Shown: positions 19,656-29,311, counted from the stretch's first letter. The stretch is 41,708 nt of DNA from Methanobrevibacter sp. (GCA_017553445.1 JAFZMD010000066.1:1-41708), one strand, 5' to 3'. Translations and numbers: made by a program. Notes: generated from the letters alone by a model not told the origin.

Positions 19656-20047
19656 AAAAAGCTCTTTTTGAAATCTTTTTCATTAAAAATTTCTAAAAAA
19701 CTTTAATATTAGTATTAACATCGTCATTATTAAGTTTAACTTATATTAGAGGTTTAAATTATCGTTTAATTGCATTTTAAAGCTTTGAAGGTTATTTTTC
19801 AAAAAAATAATATTTGTCAACATGTTAAAAAAATTGCTTTCATTGATAAAAATTGTCTTAAAAAACTATTAATTTTTCAATAAAGATAAAATATATATAA
19901 GAATTTAAAGTAATTTAATATTGTTAGACCTTAATTAATAGTACCTTATTTCAGCGATTTCTTTATGGCTAAACTGAGGGTTTTAAGTAATTTAACTATT
20001 AATTAAATGTATTTAGAACTTGTATTAATATAATTGTGAGTAGTTAA
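19656..20047 (+). promoter_or_regulatory. AT-rich region with promoter for the 20048 gene and a long leader
   Basis: No gene seen. A strong TATA-like element AAATATATATA is at about 19888-19898, which would start transcription near 19922, giving a leader of about 125 bases before the ATG at 20048. The stretch 19922-19985 is less AT-monotonous than its flanks. A second TATA-like TAATATAAT lies at about 20024-20033. So either the gene has a long leader, or a small RNA precedes it. Confidence 0.35.
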
Positions 20048-20686
20048 ATGATAGAAGATAATATACGCATTCTTAGGCAGGCAGCGCGAATCACATCGGA
20101 TAACCAGTCAGTTGATGATAGTATTTGGTGTGTAATTGCGGGCAATGTGGATTTAATAGATAAAATTGCTTATAAAGCTATTGCATCAAAGAATAGCGTA
20201 AAAATTCTATTCAGAGAACATGTTGTATTAAATGAAGGAAAACTCAATAAGAAATTTGATTTTATCATGTTATATGGTAATTCCAGAAAAATTGAAGAGT
20301 TTGGAAGGAATGCCCTATCAATGGGAGGGGCCTTTATAAAAGTCTCCCATCTCTACTTGAAAGAGGGATCAAAATCAATGGTTTTTGTTGCTCCGGATGA
20401 TACAATAAGAAAATCCGTTTCAATCATTGAGAAATCAAGAATTCCATTTGCGATTCTGCAGGAATCACAGACAACGGGATTCATCAACGTTGAAATGGAT
20501 GATTCTGTTAAACTGCCGGGTTTTATTAAATCTGCTTTAAAACCATTTTATAATGCAAATGAGGTTGTTTTATCAACAATACTTATTTCAGTTGAAAATG
20601 ATGAAGACGTTGAAAAGGTTCAAAGTATTGCTACATCTAATAAAATATTTGTTATAGATTTTAAAGATATTATAACGGAGGATTAG
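20048..20686 (+). CDS. Conserved-looking hypothetical protein upstream of mreB
   Basis: A 212-aa soluble protein I do not recognise. It has no signal peptide or transmembrane helix. The composition suggests an alternating alpha/beta fold ('WCVIAGNVDLIDKIA', 'FDFIMLYGNSRKIEEF', 'IFVIDFKDI'). Its stop TAG at 20684-20686 lies two bases before the mreB ATG, and the mreB Shine-Dalgarno (GGAGG) lies within its last codons, so the two are translationally coupled. That argues for a partner role in the MreB-dependent cell-shape or wall-growth system (inference). The start at 20048 has only a weak GTGAG upstream. Confidence 0.7.
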   Translation: MIEDNIRILRQAARITSDNQSVDDSIWCVIAGNVDLIDKIAYKAIASKNSVKILFREHVVLNEGKLNKKFDFIMLYGNSRKIEEFGRNALSMGGAFIKVSHLYLKEGSKSMVFVAPDDTIRKSVSIIEKSRIPFAILQESQTTGFINVEMDDSVKLPGFIKSALKPFYNANEVVLSTILISVENDEDVEKVQSIATSNKIFVIDFKDIITED

Positions 20687-20688
20687 TC

Positions 20689-21762
20689 ATGAATATTTTC
20701 GGAAATGATGAGGAAGAACAAGAAGTTGTTGATACCAGAGTGATTAGTAATAGTTTAGGGATAGATTTAGGAACTTTAAACACTGTTATAGCTAAACCGT
20801 CAGGTGACAAATTTGACTTATACCAAATTCCATCTGTTGTTGCAGTTAAAAAAGATGATCCAAGTGAAGTTTTAGCTGTTGGTGAAGAAGCTAAAAAAAT
20901 GTTGGGAAGAACTCCTGAAGATATTCTTGCAGTAAGGCCACTTAAAAAAGGTGTAATTGAAAATGTTGTACAGGCACAGGCTTTACTAATTAAAGCAATG
21001 CAGATTGGTATCAACGAAGGAGAAAGTGTTGGAAGAATTGTTATCGGTATTCCTGGTGATGCATCTGAAGTAGAAAAAAATGCAGCTGAAGAAATCGGAA
21101 GAAAAGCAGGTGCACAAAATATTCTTGTAATCAGTGAAGGTCTTGCAGCAGCTATTGGGGCCGGACTTCCTATAGCAGAACCAAATGGTACTATGGTTGT
21201 GGATATGGGTGCAGGTTCAACAGATATTGTAATCATTTCCCTTGGTGGTATCAATGATATTGAAACCGTAAGATGCGGTGGAGATGACATTGATAATAAA
21301 ATAGTAGAACTTGTAGCAGAAAGATACGATGTAGCAATTGGTATTCATGATGCGGAATCTGCAAAAATGGAAGTTGGAATGGTACACTGTTCAGAACAAC
21401 TTGAAAACTTAAGCGTAGAAGTAATCGGAAAATCCCTAGAAACCAACAGGCCTAAAAAAGTTGTCATTGACTCAATGCTTGTAGCGGATGCAGTTGAACC
21501 GTTTATGCAGGACATTGTTGACGGTTTAAATGTAATTTTAGAAAGATTGTCTCCGGAATTAATGATGGGAGTTTATAACAATGCTGTCGCTGTTGGAGGA
21601 AGCTCAAGACTTCGCGGTATTAAAGAAAGAATATTCGACGAAATTTCTATTCCTATAGAAGTATCAGACGATCCGATGACTGTTGTTGCAAAAGGTACTG
21701 CTATTGTTGCAGCCGAACCTCTTGCATTAGAACCGGAAGTACGTTTAAGAGCAATGAAATAA
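20689..21762 (+). CDS. mreB: MreB/Mbl-like actin-family cell-shape protein
   Basis: A 357-aa actin-superfamily ATPase. The nucleotide-binding motifs are intact: phosphate-1 'SLGIDLGTLNTVIA' (about 22-35), phosphate-2 'VVDMGAGSTDIVII' (about 168-182) and the adenosine motif 'AVGGSSRLRGI' (about 301-311). In bacteria MreB forms membrane-associated filaments that steer wall synthesis. In archaea, MreB-like proteins are found in the pseudomurein-walled rods (family knowledge), so a role in guiding pseudomurein insertion is the natural inference. It starts two bases after the preceding hypothetical gene with Shine-Dalgarno GGAGG. An acidic N-terminus of about 20 residues precedes the actin fold, where some bacterial MreBs have a membrane-binding helix; this one is not amphipathic. 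DnaK is excluded by length. Confidence 0.88.
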   Translation: MNIFGNDEEEQEVVDTRVISNSLGIDLGTLNTVIAKPSGDKFDLYQIPSVVAVKKDDPSEVLAVGEEAKKMLGRTPEDILAVRPLKKGVIENVVQAQALLIKAMQIGINEGESVGRIVIGIPGDASEVEKNAAEEIGRKAGAQNILVISEGLAAAIGAGLPIAEPNGTMVVDMGAGSTDIVIISLGGINDIETVRCGGDDIDNKIVELVAERYDVAIGIHDAESAKMEVGMVHCSEQLENLSVEVIGKSLETNRPKKVVIDSMLVADAVEPFMQDIVDGLNVILERLSPELMMGVYNNAVAVGGSSRLRGIKERIFDEISIPIEVSDDPMTVVAKGTAIVAAEPLALEPEVRLRAMK

Positions 21763-21797
21763 TTTTAATTAATTATTTCTCTTTTTTTATTTTTTTT
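21756..21797 (+). terminator. Palindromic terminator containing the mreB stop codon
   Basis: GAAATAATT (21756-21764), loop TTAATT, AATTATTTC (21771-21779): a perfect 9-bp stem followed by runs of seven and eight T. The TAA stop (21760-21762) is within the left arm. Confidence 0.75.
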
Positions 21798-21804
21798 GAT
21801 TTGC

Positions 21805-22440
21805 ATGGACATTTTAGGTATTGATGAGGCCGGCAGAGGTTCTGTTTTAGGTCCGCTAGTAATAGCCGGGGTTGTCATCGATAATCGTAAAGAATCTATT
21901 TTAGAAAATATGGGTGTTAAGGACTCAAAAAAATTAACTCCCGAACGAAGAAAGGTTTTGGCCCGAAAACTTAAAAAAATGTTTGAATATGATACTGTTA
22001 TCTATTCTGCCCAAGACATTGATAACATGCGCTCCCAAGGCATCAATTTAAATGAAATTGAGAGAAAGGGAATGCAGGAACTTATAATAAAGCTTGATTT
22101 TGATGAAGCGATTGTCGATGCCGTTGATGTGAAGCCGTTAAGGTTTCAGGATAAGCTTCAAAGGGCAACAGGCAAAACCGTCAGGGCAGAACACAAGGCC
22201 GATGACAAATATATTGAAGTAAGCGCTGCTTCAATTATAGCTAAACAAACAAGAGATGAAGCAATAGCTGAAATTAACAAATGTTTTGAGGATGTTGGTG
22301 GAATTGGTTCAGGATATCCTTCAGATCCGACAACCAAAAAGTTCCTGTCAAATTATACATATAAGGAAATGCCGGGCTTTGTTAGAAAATCATGGTCGAC
22401 TGTTTCAAAACTTAAAGATGTTCAAACAACATTAATTTAA
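21805..22440 (+). CDS. rnhB: Ribonuclease HII
   Basis: It cleaves the RNA strand of RNA-DNA hybrids, removing primers and misincorporated ribonucleotides. The 211 aa match archaeal RNase HII. The metal-binding acidic residues are visible in 'GIDEAGRGS' (Asp7, Glu8), 'IVDAVDVKPL' and 'KADDKYIEVSAASIIAK', with the GRG loop that senses the ribonucleotide. I chose the ATG at 21805 because it places 'MDILGIDEAGRG' at the family's normal N-terminus. An upstream in-frame TTG at 21796 would lie inside the T-tract of the mreB terminator. The Shine-Dalgarno is weak. Confidence 0.95.
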   Translation: MDILGIDEAGRGSVLGPLVIAGVVIDNRKESILENMGVKDSKKLTPERRKVLARKLKKMFEYDTVIYSAQDIDNMRSQGINLNEIERKGMQELIIKLDFDEAIVDAVDVKPLRFQDKLQRATGKTVRAEHKADDKYIEVSAASIIAKQTRDEAIAEINKCFEDVGGIGSGYPSDPTTKKFLSNYTYKEMPGFVRKSWSTVSKLKDVQTTLI

Positions 22441-22444
22441 TTTT

Positions 22445-22462
22445 AAAATAGCTATTTTTAAG
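22445..22462 (+). terminator. Palindrome after rnhB, probable terminator
   Basis: The 14-base palindrome AAAATAGCTATTTT lies at 22445-22458, just after the stop, and continues into T's. Confidence 0.45.
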
Positions 22463-22525
22463 TATATGAAAAAATAAATTAATCTTATAAATGTTTATTA
22501 AATTTAATTTTGTATGAGGATAAAT

Positions 22526-23365
22526 ATGATTATTGAATATATTTCGCCAATCTTTACGGGAATGATGGATATTTTATCCCAGGGAGGACTTATAACATAT
22601 GTGCTTCTTTTCTTGGGCATTTATGGTCTTATCCTTTCTCTTAGAAAGATTGCTTATCTTAAAAAAATTAGTCGAGTTGATACCACCGAAATATTTGGTG
22701 TTGTAACCGCATCAATGGAGCGGGGCGGAGCTGTTGAAGCGCTAAAGCAAATCAACAGATTTAAAAATCCAGTATCCCGTATTATTTCTGAAACTTTAAA
22801 AATCGGTTATAAAAATAAAACTGAAGTGGAAGAAAGTATGGAACAGATTTTCATTGTTGAAGTGGCTAAAATGACAAAAGGTTTGAGTACCATTAAAACC
22901 ATTACGGAACTCGCTCCTTTCATCGGATTAATCGGTACTGTTATCGGTATTTGGATGACTTTCAAATCTTTAGGTGTAAATCCTAACTCTGCCGCTATGG
23001 CAGAAGGTATTTATGTGGCACTTACCACTACAATTATGGGTTTATTTGTTGTTATTATTCTTTTACCGATTTATACTTATATTCAAGGGCTTATTTCAGT
23101 TGAAATGGACAAAATCGAACTTGCTACAAAAATGACTAATTGGGGATTTGCTGTGGTGAAAGTTAGAGTTGAATCCAATGTTGAATGTGCTGTTGCGGCA
23201 CTTCAAGAAGCAGAGGGTGTTGTTAATACTAGATTGATTTCAGATCCTTATGCTAATATTAAAGTTTCCTTTAAGCCAAGTATGTTGGATAAAAGTATTT
23301 CAAATATTATTTTAGAGAAATGTAATGTGAATGCAGAGATTACTGAAAGTAAATTAAGACAATAA
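22526..23365 (+). CDS. MotA/TolQ/ExbB-family proton-channel protein
   Basis: A 279-aa membrane protein with the family's three-helix plan. A first helix is at about 20-38, then a long cytoplasmic loop, then two helices at about 128-150 ('LAPFIGLIGTVIGIWMTF') and 165-190 ('ALTTTIMGLFVVIILLPIY'), the conserved TolQ/ExbB core. About 70 residues follow the last helix, an extension beyond the common domain with no motif I know. ExbB-type proteins pair with ExbD to couple proton flow to work across the envelope. The ExbD-like partner is the next gene. The ATG at 22526 has GAGG six bases upstream and is preferred over the in-frame ATG at 22514, which overlaps that Shine-Dalgarno. Confidence 0.88.
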   Translation: MIIEYISPIFTGMMDILSQGGLITYVLLFLGIYGLILSLRKIAYLKKISRVDTTEIFGVVTASMERGGAVEALKQINRFKNPVSRIISETLKIGYKNKTEVEESMEQIFIVEVAKMTKGLSTIKTITELAPFIGLIGTVIGIWMTFKSLGVNPNSAAMAEGIYVALTTTIMGLFVVIILLPIYTYIQGLISVEMDKIELATKMTNWGFAVVKVRVESNVECAVAALQEAEGVVNTRLISDPYANIKVSFKPSMLDKSISNIILEKCNVNAEITESKLRQ

Positions 23366-23374
23366 GTGGTTATC

Positions 23375-23785
23375 ATGGCAATTGATATTAAATCATATAA
23401 AAAAAAGTTTTTAGATGACCAGAAACCGAATATTAATTTGGTTCCATTTATTGATATTCTATTTACAATAATGATTTTTCTAGTTGTTACTAGTAATTTC
23501 TCAGCAGTTGATGCGCCAATTGACGCTACGGATAGTGGTGCTACTGGCAAACCGAATGTGACTGATGTTTCTGGTGACGCTGAATATTATATTGTACCTG
23601 TTGCCAATTTGCACAAGGTCACTGTTAATGGTGTCGACAGGTCTGATGCCATTTCCGGCGGTGCTGTTGGAGTTCAGGCGAAAGTTATGGACGAAGGACA
23701 AATGTCGATTAAGCCTGGAGAGATTATAATTACCACTCCTGGTGGAATTTCTCCTGAGAAAGCTGTTCAACGTCCAAATACTTAA
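23375..23785 (+). CDS. ExbD/TolR-like protein
   Basis: A 136-aa protein with a short cytoplasmic N-terminus, one transmembrane helix (about 24-40) and an extracytoplasmic domain of about 95 residues. The helix begins 'NLVPFIDILFTIMIFLVV'. The Asp at about residue 27 is the proton-carrying residue conserved in ExbD/TolR. The C-terminal domain ends 'GEIIITTPGGISPEKAV', shorter than many bacterial ExbDs. The ATG at 23375 has GTGGT upstream; a GTG at 23366 is in frame but overlaps that site. It follows the ExbB-like gene by nine bases. No TonB or TolA-like protein is visible nearby, so what the pair drives is unknown. Confidence 0.82.
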   Translation: MAIDIKSYKKKFLDDQKPNINLVPFIDILFTIMIFLVVTSNFSAVDAPIDATDSGATGKPNVTDVSGDAEYYIVPVANLHKVTVNGVDRSDAISGGAVGVQAKVMDEGQMSIKPGEIIITTPGGISPEKAVQRPNT

Positions 23786-23800
23786 TTTAGGAGAGATTGT

Positions 23801-24427
23801 ATGTATACTGGGAGGATATTATCCGTAGGGATGAATACTGATGGTAAACCTTTTGCTGCATATAGGGTATCAAGCAGGTCATTTCCTAACAGGCAATGTT
23901 TAGGCTTTGATACAAGAGCGGCAGTTGTTCCGAAAGAAGGTTTTGAAAAGGATATTTTTAAAAATACCTATATCGCTTATAACAGTCTTCGTATTGTTGG
24001 TGATACTGCAATAATATCAAACGGTTCTCATACCGATGTCATTGCAGATAAAATCTCTTTGGGAATGAATATTAAAGATGCATTGGCTTATTCATTGCTT
24101 ACAATGGATTATGAAAAAGATGATTATAATACTCCAAGAATTGCTGGTGTTGTAACATCTTCAGATAATAAGGATGAATATAAATGTTTTATTGCAATTG
24201 TTAGCGACAAGAAATTGTTAGTTGAAGAAGTGCCTTATGGTGAGGCCGCATTTATATCAACATATGGCAGTCAGGTACCTGATCCTGTTGATTTTGATGC
24301 AAAAACAGCAACCGATGCTGCTAAATTTATTTTTGATGAAGGTACTTTTGCAAATTATGAAAAGCCAGTCACTTCTTGTGCTACTGTTTTTGATGGAGAA
24401 TGGGCAATAGATGTCTATAATCCATAA
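23801..24427 (+). CDS. purO: Archaeal IMP cyclohydrolase (PurO)
   Basis: It closes the second ring of the purine, converting FAICAR to IMP, the last step of de novo purine synthesis. PurO is an archaeal enzyme unrelated to the bacterial PurH. The 208 aa begin '[31 protein letters not shown]', typical of the family, and the length is normal. TTAGGAGAGATTGT gives a good Shine-Dalgarno for the ATG. It sits 15 bases after the ExbD-like gene. From memory the same neighbours occur in Methanothermobacter, so the link is old but functionally unexplained. Confidence 0.93.
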   Translation: MYTGRILSVGMNTDGKPFAAYRVSSRSFPNRQCLGFDTRAAVVPKEGFEKDIFKNTYIAYNSLRIVGDTAIISNGSHTDVIADKISLGMNIKDALAYSLLTMDYEKDDYNTPRIAGVVTSSDNKDEYKCFIAIVSDKKLLVEEVPYGEAAFISTYGSQVPDPVDFDAKTATDAAKFIFDEGTFANYEKPVTSCATVFDGEWAIDVYNP

Positions 24428-24453
24428 TTTTTTATTTTTTTTAAGATGATACT

Positions 24454-25218
24454 ATGGAAATCAAATTAATTGGCTTAGAAGGTATTCCTTTAGTTAAGGC
24501 CGGAGACAATATTGCAGAAATTATTAAAGACTCTATTTTGGCCATGGATTATGACTTGAAAGACGGAGACATTATTCTAATTGCCGAAACATTAATTTCA
24601 AAAGCTGAAGGAAATATCATTGAATTAAATGAAGTCGAACCGTCTGAAAAAGCGCACGAAATAGCTGAAATCTGCAAAAAGGACCCGAAACTTGTTGAGG
24701 TTATTTTACAGAATTCAACAGAAATTGTTGAAGTCGGCCCTAATTTTATTATCTGTGAAACCAAGCACGGTTTTGTCTGTGCTAATGCAGCTATTGATGA
24801 ATCTAATGTTGAAGATGGTCTTGCCACTCCTATTCCGGAAAATCCTGACGAATCCGCTTTAAAAATTAGACAATACTTGGAAGATGAATTTGGAAAGGAT
24901 TTGGCGGTAATCGTAACCGATACTCAGGGAAGAGCGTTCAGAGTCGGCGCTATCGGAACGGCTATTGGATGCAGTGGAATTAATCCTTTATGGGTTAGGG
25001 TTGGTGAAAAAGACCTGTACGGCAGAGAGCTTGAAACAACAGAAATTGCAACTGCCGATGAACTGGCCAGTGCAGCTTCATTAATTATGGGTCAGGCTGA
25101 TGAAGGCCTTCCTGTTGTTATAATTTCAGGGTTCTGCGCTTTTAATCATTTGAGGGATGATTCTTCAAATATTAATCCATTGCTCAGGCCAAAAGAATTT
25201 GATGTATTTAGAAAATAG
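24454..25218 (+). CDS. cofE: Coenzyme F420-0:L-glutamate ligase (CofE)
   Basis: It adds glutamates to F420-0 with GTP, giving the gamma-linked polyglutamate tail of F420, the hydride carrier of methanogenesis. The 254 aa fit CofE: '[18 protein letters not shown]' at the N-terminus, '[21 protein letters not shown]' in the middle and '[23 protein letters not shown]' near the C-terminus. There is no C-terminal nitroreductase-like FbiB domain, as expected in archaea. cofD follows eight bases downstream, so the last two steps of F420 assembly are co-transcribed. Confidence 0.95.
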   Translation: MEIKLIGLEGIPLVKAGDNIAEIIKDSILAMDYDLKDGDIILIAETLISKAEGNIIELNEVEPSEKAHEIAEICKKDPKLVEVILQNSTEIVEVGPNFIICETKHGFVCANAAIDESNVEDGLATPIPENPDESALKIRQYLEDEFGKDLAVIVTDTQGRAFRVGAIGTAIGCSGINPLWVRVGEKDLYGRELETTEIATADELASAASLIMGQADEGLPVVIISGFCAFNHLRDDSSNINPLLRPKEFDVFRK

Positions 25219-25226
25219 GGATTATT

Positions 25227-26132
25227 ATGATTACTGTTTTATCCGGGGGTACTGGTACTCCAAAATTATTGCAGGGAATTAAGGAAGTTGTAAATCCTGA
25301 AGATTTATCCATTATAGTCAATACTTTGGAAAATGATTATTTTTCAGGCGTTTATGTTTCAGCAGATATTGATACGGTATTGTATACGATGGCAGACATG
25401 ATTAATGATGAGCTTTGGTATGGCGTTAAAAATGATACTTTCATCACCAATGAAAGGCTTGCTGAATTATCATCTCCGGAGCTGCTTAGAATAGGAGACA
25501 TTGATAGGGCTACAAAAATACAGAAGACCCTTTTGATGCAAAATCATTCTCTTGAAGAAAGTGTTGATATTCAACGAAAACATATGGGCATAGCTTCAAA
25601 AATCATCCCAATGAGCAATGAAAATTCCGACATTAAAATCATAACTGATATTGGTGAGCTGGAATTTCATGATTTCTTAATAAAGCATCAGTGTGAGCCT
25701 GAAGTAGAAGACGTTGTTTTTTCCGAGGTCGCACCTGCAGAAAGTGTGATTGATACAATTGAAAATTCCGATGCAGTAATAATCGGACCATCAAATCCGG
25801 TAACTTCAATATTGCCTATACTCTCTCTAAAGGGTGTAAGAGAAGCACTTAAAAAGACATGTGTTGTTGCAGTTTCTCCAATAATTGGAAACGATTCTGT
25901 TTCAGGTCCTGCTTCCAAATTTATGAAAGCTTTAGATATTGAAGTGTCTTCATTGGGTGTTGCCAAGTTATATGAAGACTTTTTGGATGTAATGGTAATT
26001 GATGAAAAAGATGAAAATTTAAAAGATAGTATAGGCGAAATTATTAATAAAGTAATAATTACAAATACTATAATGAATAGTTCAGATGCCAAAATAAATT
26101 TAGCAAAAAAAATTTTGGATGGCATCTTATAA
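25227..26132 (+). CDS. cofD: 2-phospho-L-lactate transferase (CofD)
   Basis: It transfers the phospholactyl (or related) moiety from the guanylylated donor to the deazaflavin Fo, making F420-0, the substrate of CofE. The 301 aa show the CofD fold's start '[14 protein letters not shown]', the Asp-bearing '[19 protein letters not shown]' and the '[13 protein letters not shown]' nucleotide-binding region. The ATG at 25227 is preceded by AGGGATT. It ends 16 bases before arfA. Confidence 0.95.
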   Translation: MITVLSGGTGTPKLLQGIKEVVNPEDLSIIVNTLENDYFSGVYVSADIDTVLYTMADMINDELWYGVKNDTFITNERLAELSSPELLRIGDIDRATKIQKTLLMQNHSLEESVDIQRKHMGIASKIIPMSNENSDIKIITDIGELEFHDFLIKHQCEPEVEDVVFSEVAPAESVIDTIENSDAVIIGPSNPVTSILPILSLKGVREALKKTCVVAVSPIIGNDSVSGPASKFMKALDIEVSSLGVAKLYEDFLDVMVIDEKDENLKDSIGEIINKVIITNTIMNSSDAKINLAKKILDGIL

Positions 26133-26148
26133 TTAAGGCGGTAATGTA

Positions 26149-26910
26149 ATGATACAGATGACTTTGATACAAATTGATAATTATGGTCCATGGACAGTCA
26201 CTCCAAGGCCACGAACAGAATCAGATTTACAAATGTTACAGGCAAGTTTATTTGCAGATTTAAATAACCATTTTGGTAATAAGAAAGGTTTGGTTTTCTT
26301 CACAAGATTTGATAATCTGCTTGCAATTTCAAACGGTTTAAACGAAGAAGACCATTTAAGAATTCAAAGATCTATTAGAAACAGATATCCAATAACAATA
26401 AGTATGGGTGTTGGAGCAGCAGAAACTCCTCATGAAGCTCAAAAATTGGCTACAATCGCTCTTCAAAAAGAAGGCGGTGCGCAATCATCACAAAGAAAAG
26501 AAATTTTAGCTATTGACAGTTTGGTGTCAGAGGAAGACAGTTTTGTTCAGGCAGCCCATATTGACATTAACAGTGTAACGGAAACATTGACAGACATTGA
26601 ATCTGCATTCGATACAAGTTTCATGGTTAACAAAGCTCAACATTACTTAATGACCAAATTAATTAAAAAAGGTGCATTATTGTTCTTCATTGGTGGAGAT
26701 AATTTCATGTCTCCATGTAATGGATTAAGTGAAGAAGAAATTAAAGAAATATTGGTTGAAATTGATGTGGAAATTGGCATTGGCCTTAAAGCTGGAATCG
26801 GAAGAGGAAAAAATGCTGAAGATGCAGCTTATATGGCGGATATTGGACTTGAAGAAATCCGTGACCGTGACAATGAACCTTGGACTTGGGTAATCGAAAA
26901 AGAATATTAG
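26149..26910 (+). CDS. arfA: GTP cyclohydrolase III (ArfA)
   Basis: It opens GTP to the formylated pyrimidine FAPy, the first step of archaeal riboflavin and deazaflavin (Fo/F420) synthesis. The 253 aa start '[19 protein letters not shown]', the N-terminus characteristic of the Methanocaldococcus enzyme, and contain 'FTRFDN', 'QKLATIALQ' and '[11 protein letters not shown]', a GGDEF-like loop from the palm-type fold shared with nucleotide cyclases. Shine-Dalgarno: AGGCGGT. Its position directly after cofE-cofD places the first and the last steps of F420 synthesis in one operon. Confidence 0.95.
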   Translation: MIQMTLIQIDNYGPWTVTPRPRTESDLQMLQASLFADLNNHFGNKKGLVFFTRFDNLLAISNGLNEEDHLRIQRSIRNRYPITISMGVGAAETPHEAQKLATIALQKEGGAQSSQRKEILAIDSLVSEEDSFVQAAHIDINSVTETLTDIESAFDTSFMVNKAQHYLMTKLIKKGALLFFIGGDNFMSPCNGLSEEEIKEILVEIDVEIGIGLKAGIGRGKNAEDAAYMADIGLEEIRDRDNEPWTWVIEKEY

Positions 26911-26921
26911 GGGGATTTCAA

Positions 26922-27650
26922 ATAAAGGTAGTTGCACCAATGGCTGGAATAACAGATGCCGAATTTTTAAATAAGGTTATTCCCTATGGTTTTGATGCAG
27001 TTACTTTAGGCGGATATAGCTTGGATGAAAAGACTATTGAAGCATCTCAAAAAATAATTGAAAGGGGAAGAAAGGAATTCCACTTTGAATTGGAAGAAAT
27101 CATTCCCCACATGGAAAGTGAAGTCAATAAAATTAAAGAAATCCATCCGGATGTAAGCGTCAGTGCAAATGTAAGGTCAATAAATCCAGAACCAATAATT
27201 GAAGCCTCTAAAATAAAGAACTTGGATATCATAGAACTGAACTGTCATTGCCGTCAAGAGGAAATTACTTCAATTGGTTGTGGACAGGAAATGCTGAAGC
27301 GTACAGATCTGGCAGATTTTATTTCTCAAATTGCTGATAATGCAGAAAGTGAAGTTTCCGTTAAAATCAGAGCAAACGTCGGGGGAATCGATACTTTAGA
27401 GATTGCTAAAACAATTGAAGATGCAGGTGCGGATTACCTGCATTTGGATGCGATGGATCCTAATGTTTTTGATGCAGACTGGAAATTACTGGAAAATGTC
27501 TGTAAAAATACTGATATTAGAGTTATTGGAAATAATTCAATAGATTCTGCTGATAAAATAAAGAAAATGTATCTGTGTGGGGTATATGGCTTTTCAATAG
27601 CCCGTGCAATAATTTCCGGAACTTTAAATTTTGATATTTCTAATTTTTAA
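26922..27650 (+). CDS. NifR3-like TIM-barrel protein, dihydrouridine-synthase related
   Basis: About 242 aa with the dihydrouridine synthase/NifR3 layout: 'APMAGITDAEF' at the first strand, 'ELNCHCRQ' and a C-terminal 'VIGNNSIDSADKIKKM' flavin-phosphate region. It fits the archaeal NifR3-related family (TIGR00736-like). A true tRNA-dihydrouridine synthase role is unproven, because the usual 'NxGCP' is replaced by 'NCHC'. The start is unusual. No ATG precedes the first strand. An AUA codon at 26922 lies six bases after GGGGGA and aligns with the expected N-terminus 'KVVAPMAG'. The alternatives are TTG at 26880, overlapping arfA by 31 bases, or ATG at 26940, which deletes the first strand. Confidence 0.8.
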   Translation: MKVVAPMAGITDAEFLNKVIPYGFDAVTLGGYSLDEKTIEASQKIIERGRKEFHFELEEIIPHMESEVNKIKEIHPDVSVSANVRSINPEPIIEASKIKNLDIIELNCHCRQEEITSIGCGQEMLKRTDLADFISQIADNAESEVSVKIRANVGGIDTLEIAKTIEDAGADYLHLDAMDPNVFDADWKLLENVCKNTDIRVIGNNSIDSADKIKKMYLCGVYGFSIARAIISGTLNFDISNF

Positions 27651-27712
27651 ATCAAAAGTATTATTAACATTCATGTTTAAATTTATTATTATATATACAA
27701 TAGGTGATTTTG

Positions 27713-29311
27713 ATGAATTTTATAACTCTTAAAAACATTACCAAATCCTTTAATGGAGTGGATGTTTTAAAAGATATTAACTTAACTATTGATGAAGGGG
27801 AAACTTTAGGTATTTTGGGGCGTAGTGGAAGCGGAAAATCCGTTTTAATTAACATGCTTAGAGGAACAAAGGATTATTGGCCGGATTCCGGTAAAATATT
27901 ATTAAATGTCGCAGTATGTCCTGATTGTTTAACCATTGAACCTCCTTCTCACGATGGTGAAAAATGCAGTTGCGGATGTGAATTATCTGTTCAGGAAGTT
28001 GATTTCTTTAACTGTGACAGAAAGTTATTTGCAGCTATTAGAAGAAGAATCTCCATCATGTTGCAGCGTAACTTCGCACTGTATGATGAAGAAACCGTAA
28101 TTGAAAATGTAATGAGAGCAATTGGGGACCGTTTACCATATGAGGAAAGTCTCTATAAGTCTTTGGAATTATTGGAAATGGTTCAAATGAACCACCGTAT
28201 TACCCACATTGCACGTGATTTGAGTGGTGGTGAAAAACAAAGAGTTGTGCTTGCAAGACAGCTCGCTAAAAATCCAATGTTATTCTTAGCAGATGAACCG
28301 ACAGGTACTCTAGACCCACAAACCGCAGTAAAACTTCACAACACTTTAAAAGAAGGTGTAAAAGATGAAGGAATCACCATGCTGATTACTTCCCACTGGC
28401 CTGAAGTCATGACAGAACTTGCAGATAAGGTAGTGTGGCTTGAAAACGGTGAAATCAAGGAAGAAGGAGATTCCAAAACTGTTGTTGATAACTTCATGGC
28501 AACCGTTCCTGTTCCTAAAAAGCCGGAAATACCTGAATTCGGTGAACCTGAAGTGGTATTGGAAGATGTTAAAAAACATTATTATTCAATTGAAAGGGGA
28601 GTCATTAAGGCGGTTGACGGTGTTTCCTTAACAATCAACAAAGAAGAAATCTTCGGTATCGTAGGTTTAAGCGGATCCGGTAAGACCACCACAACAAGAA
28701 TGCTAATGGGATTAACCGAACCAAGTAGTGGAGATATTAAAATCAAGCTTGGGGATGATTGGATTGACATGACAAAAGTAGGTCCTCTTAATCGTGGCCG
28801 TATCATGCCATATATTGGATTATTACACCAGGAATATTCATTATATCCGCATAGGGATATTTTAGGTAACTTAACTGATGCTATCAGTTTGGATTTGCCT
28901 GCAGAATTTGGTAAAATTCAGGCTATCCATGCATTAACTACTGTAGGATTTGATGATGCAACAGCACCATCCATTTTAGAAAAATATCCTGACGAGTTAA
29001 GTGTAGGAGAAAAACATAGGGTTGCTCTTGCACAGGTATTGATTAAAGAACCTAAACTTGTAGTGTTGGATGAACCTACAGGAACAATGGATCCTATTAC
29101 TCGTGTTGTTGTTACAGATTCAATATTGAAAGCACGTGCTGAATTGGAACAAACATTCATTATCATTTCTCACGATATGGACTTTGTCTTGGATGTTTGT
29201 GACAGGGCTGCTTTAATGAGAGGAGGAAAACTATTGGATATAGGCACTCCTGAAGATATTGTTAATCAGCTAACACCTGACGAAAAAGAAGATATGCTTA
29301 AAAGAGAATAA
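27713..29311 (+). CDS. atwA: Methyl-coenzyme M reductase activation component A2 (AtwA), twin ABC ATPase
   Basis: A 532-aa protein with two ABC ATPase domains in one chain and no membrane part. First domain: Walker A 'GRSGSGKS', signature 'LSGGEKQ', Walker B 'LFLADEP'. Second: 'GLSGSGKT', 'LSVGEKH' and 'LVVLDEP'. The first domain carries a Cys-rich insertion ('CPDC' and 'CSCGC', about residues 67-92) typical of component A2, which likely binds metal. A2 with ATP helps reduce the nickel of F430 to the active Ni(I) state in methyl-coenzyme M reductase (family knowledge). The ATG at 27713 is chosen for GGTGAT five bases upstream. A GTG at 27704 is in frame but overlaps this site. Confidence 0.93.
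   Translation: MNFITLKNITKSFNGVDVLKDINLTIDEGETLGILGRSGSGKSVLINMLRGTKDYWPDSGKILLNVAVCPDCLTIEPPSHDGEKCSCGCELSVQEVDFFNCDRKLFAAIRRRISIMLQRNFALYDEETVIENVMRAIGDRLPYEESLYKSLELLEMVQMNHRITHIARDLSGGEKQRVVLARQLAKNPMLFLADEPTGTLDPQTAVKLHNTLKEGVKDEGITMLITSHWPEVMTELADKVVWLENGEIKEEGDSKTVVDNFMATVPVPKKPEIPEFGEPEVVLEDVKKHYYSIERGVIKAVDGVSLTINKEEIFGIVGLSGSGKTTTTRMLMGLTEPSSGDIKIKLGDDWIDMTKVGPLNRGRIMPYIGLLHQEYSLYPHRDILGNLTDAISLDLPAEFGKIQAIHALTTVGFDDATAPSILEKYPDELSVGEKHRVALAQVLIKEPKLVVLDEPTGTMDPITRVVVTDSILKARAELEQTFIIISHDMDFVLDVCDRAALMRGGKLLDIGTPEDIVNQLTPDEKEDMLKRE

Noticed and set aside
19922-19985. tRNA or other stable RNA in the leader before 20048
   Set aside because: No T-loop consensus and no cloverleaf could be drawn; left as leader sequence.
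20670-21290. 206-aa ORF on the - strand over mreB
   Set aside because: Antisense shadow of a clearly conserved actin-family gene; Ser/Pro/Ile-rich and without a ribosome site.
20689-21762. DnaK/Hsp70 for the actin-like ATPase
   Set aside because: At 357 aa it has no substrate-binding domain, and the motifs and length fit MreB.
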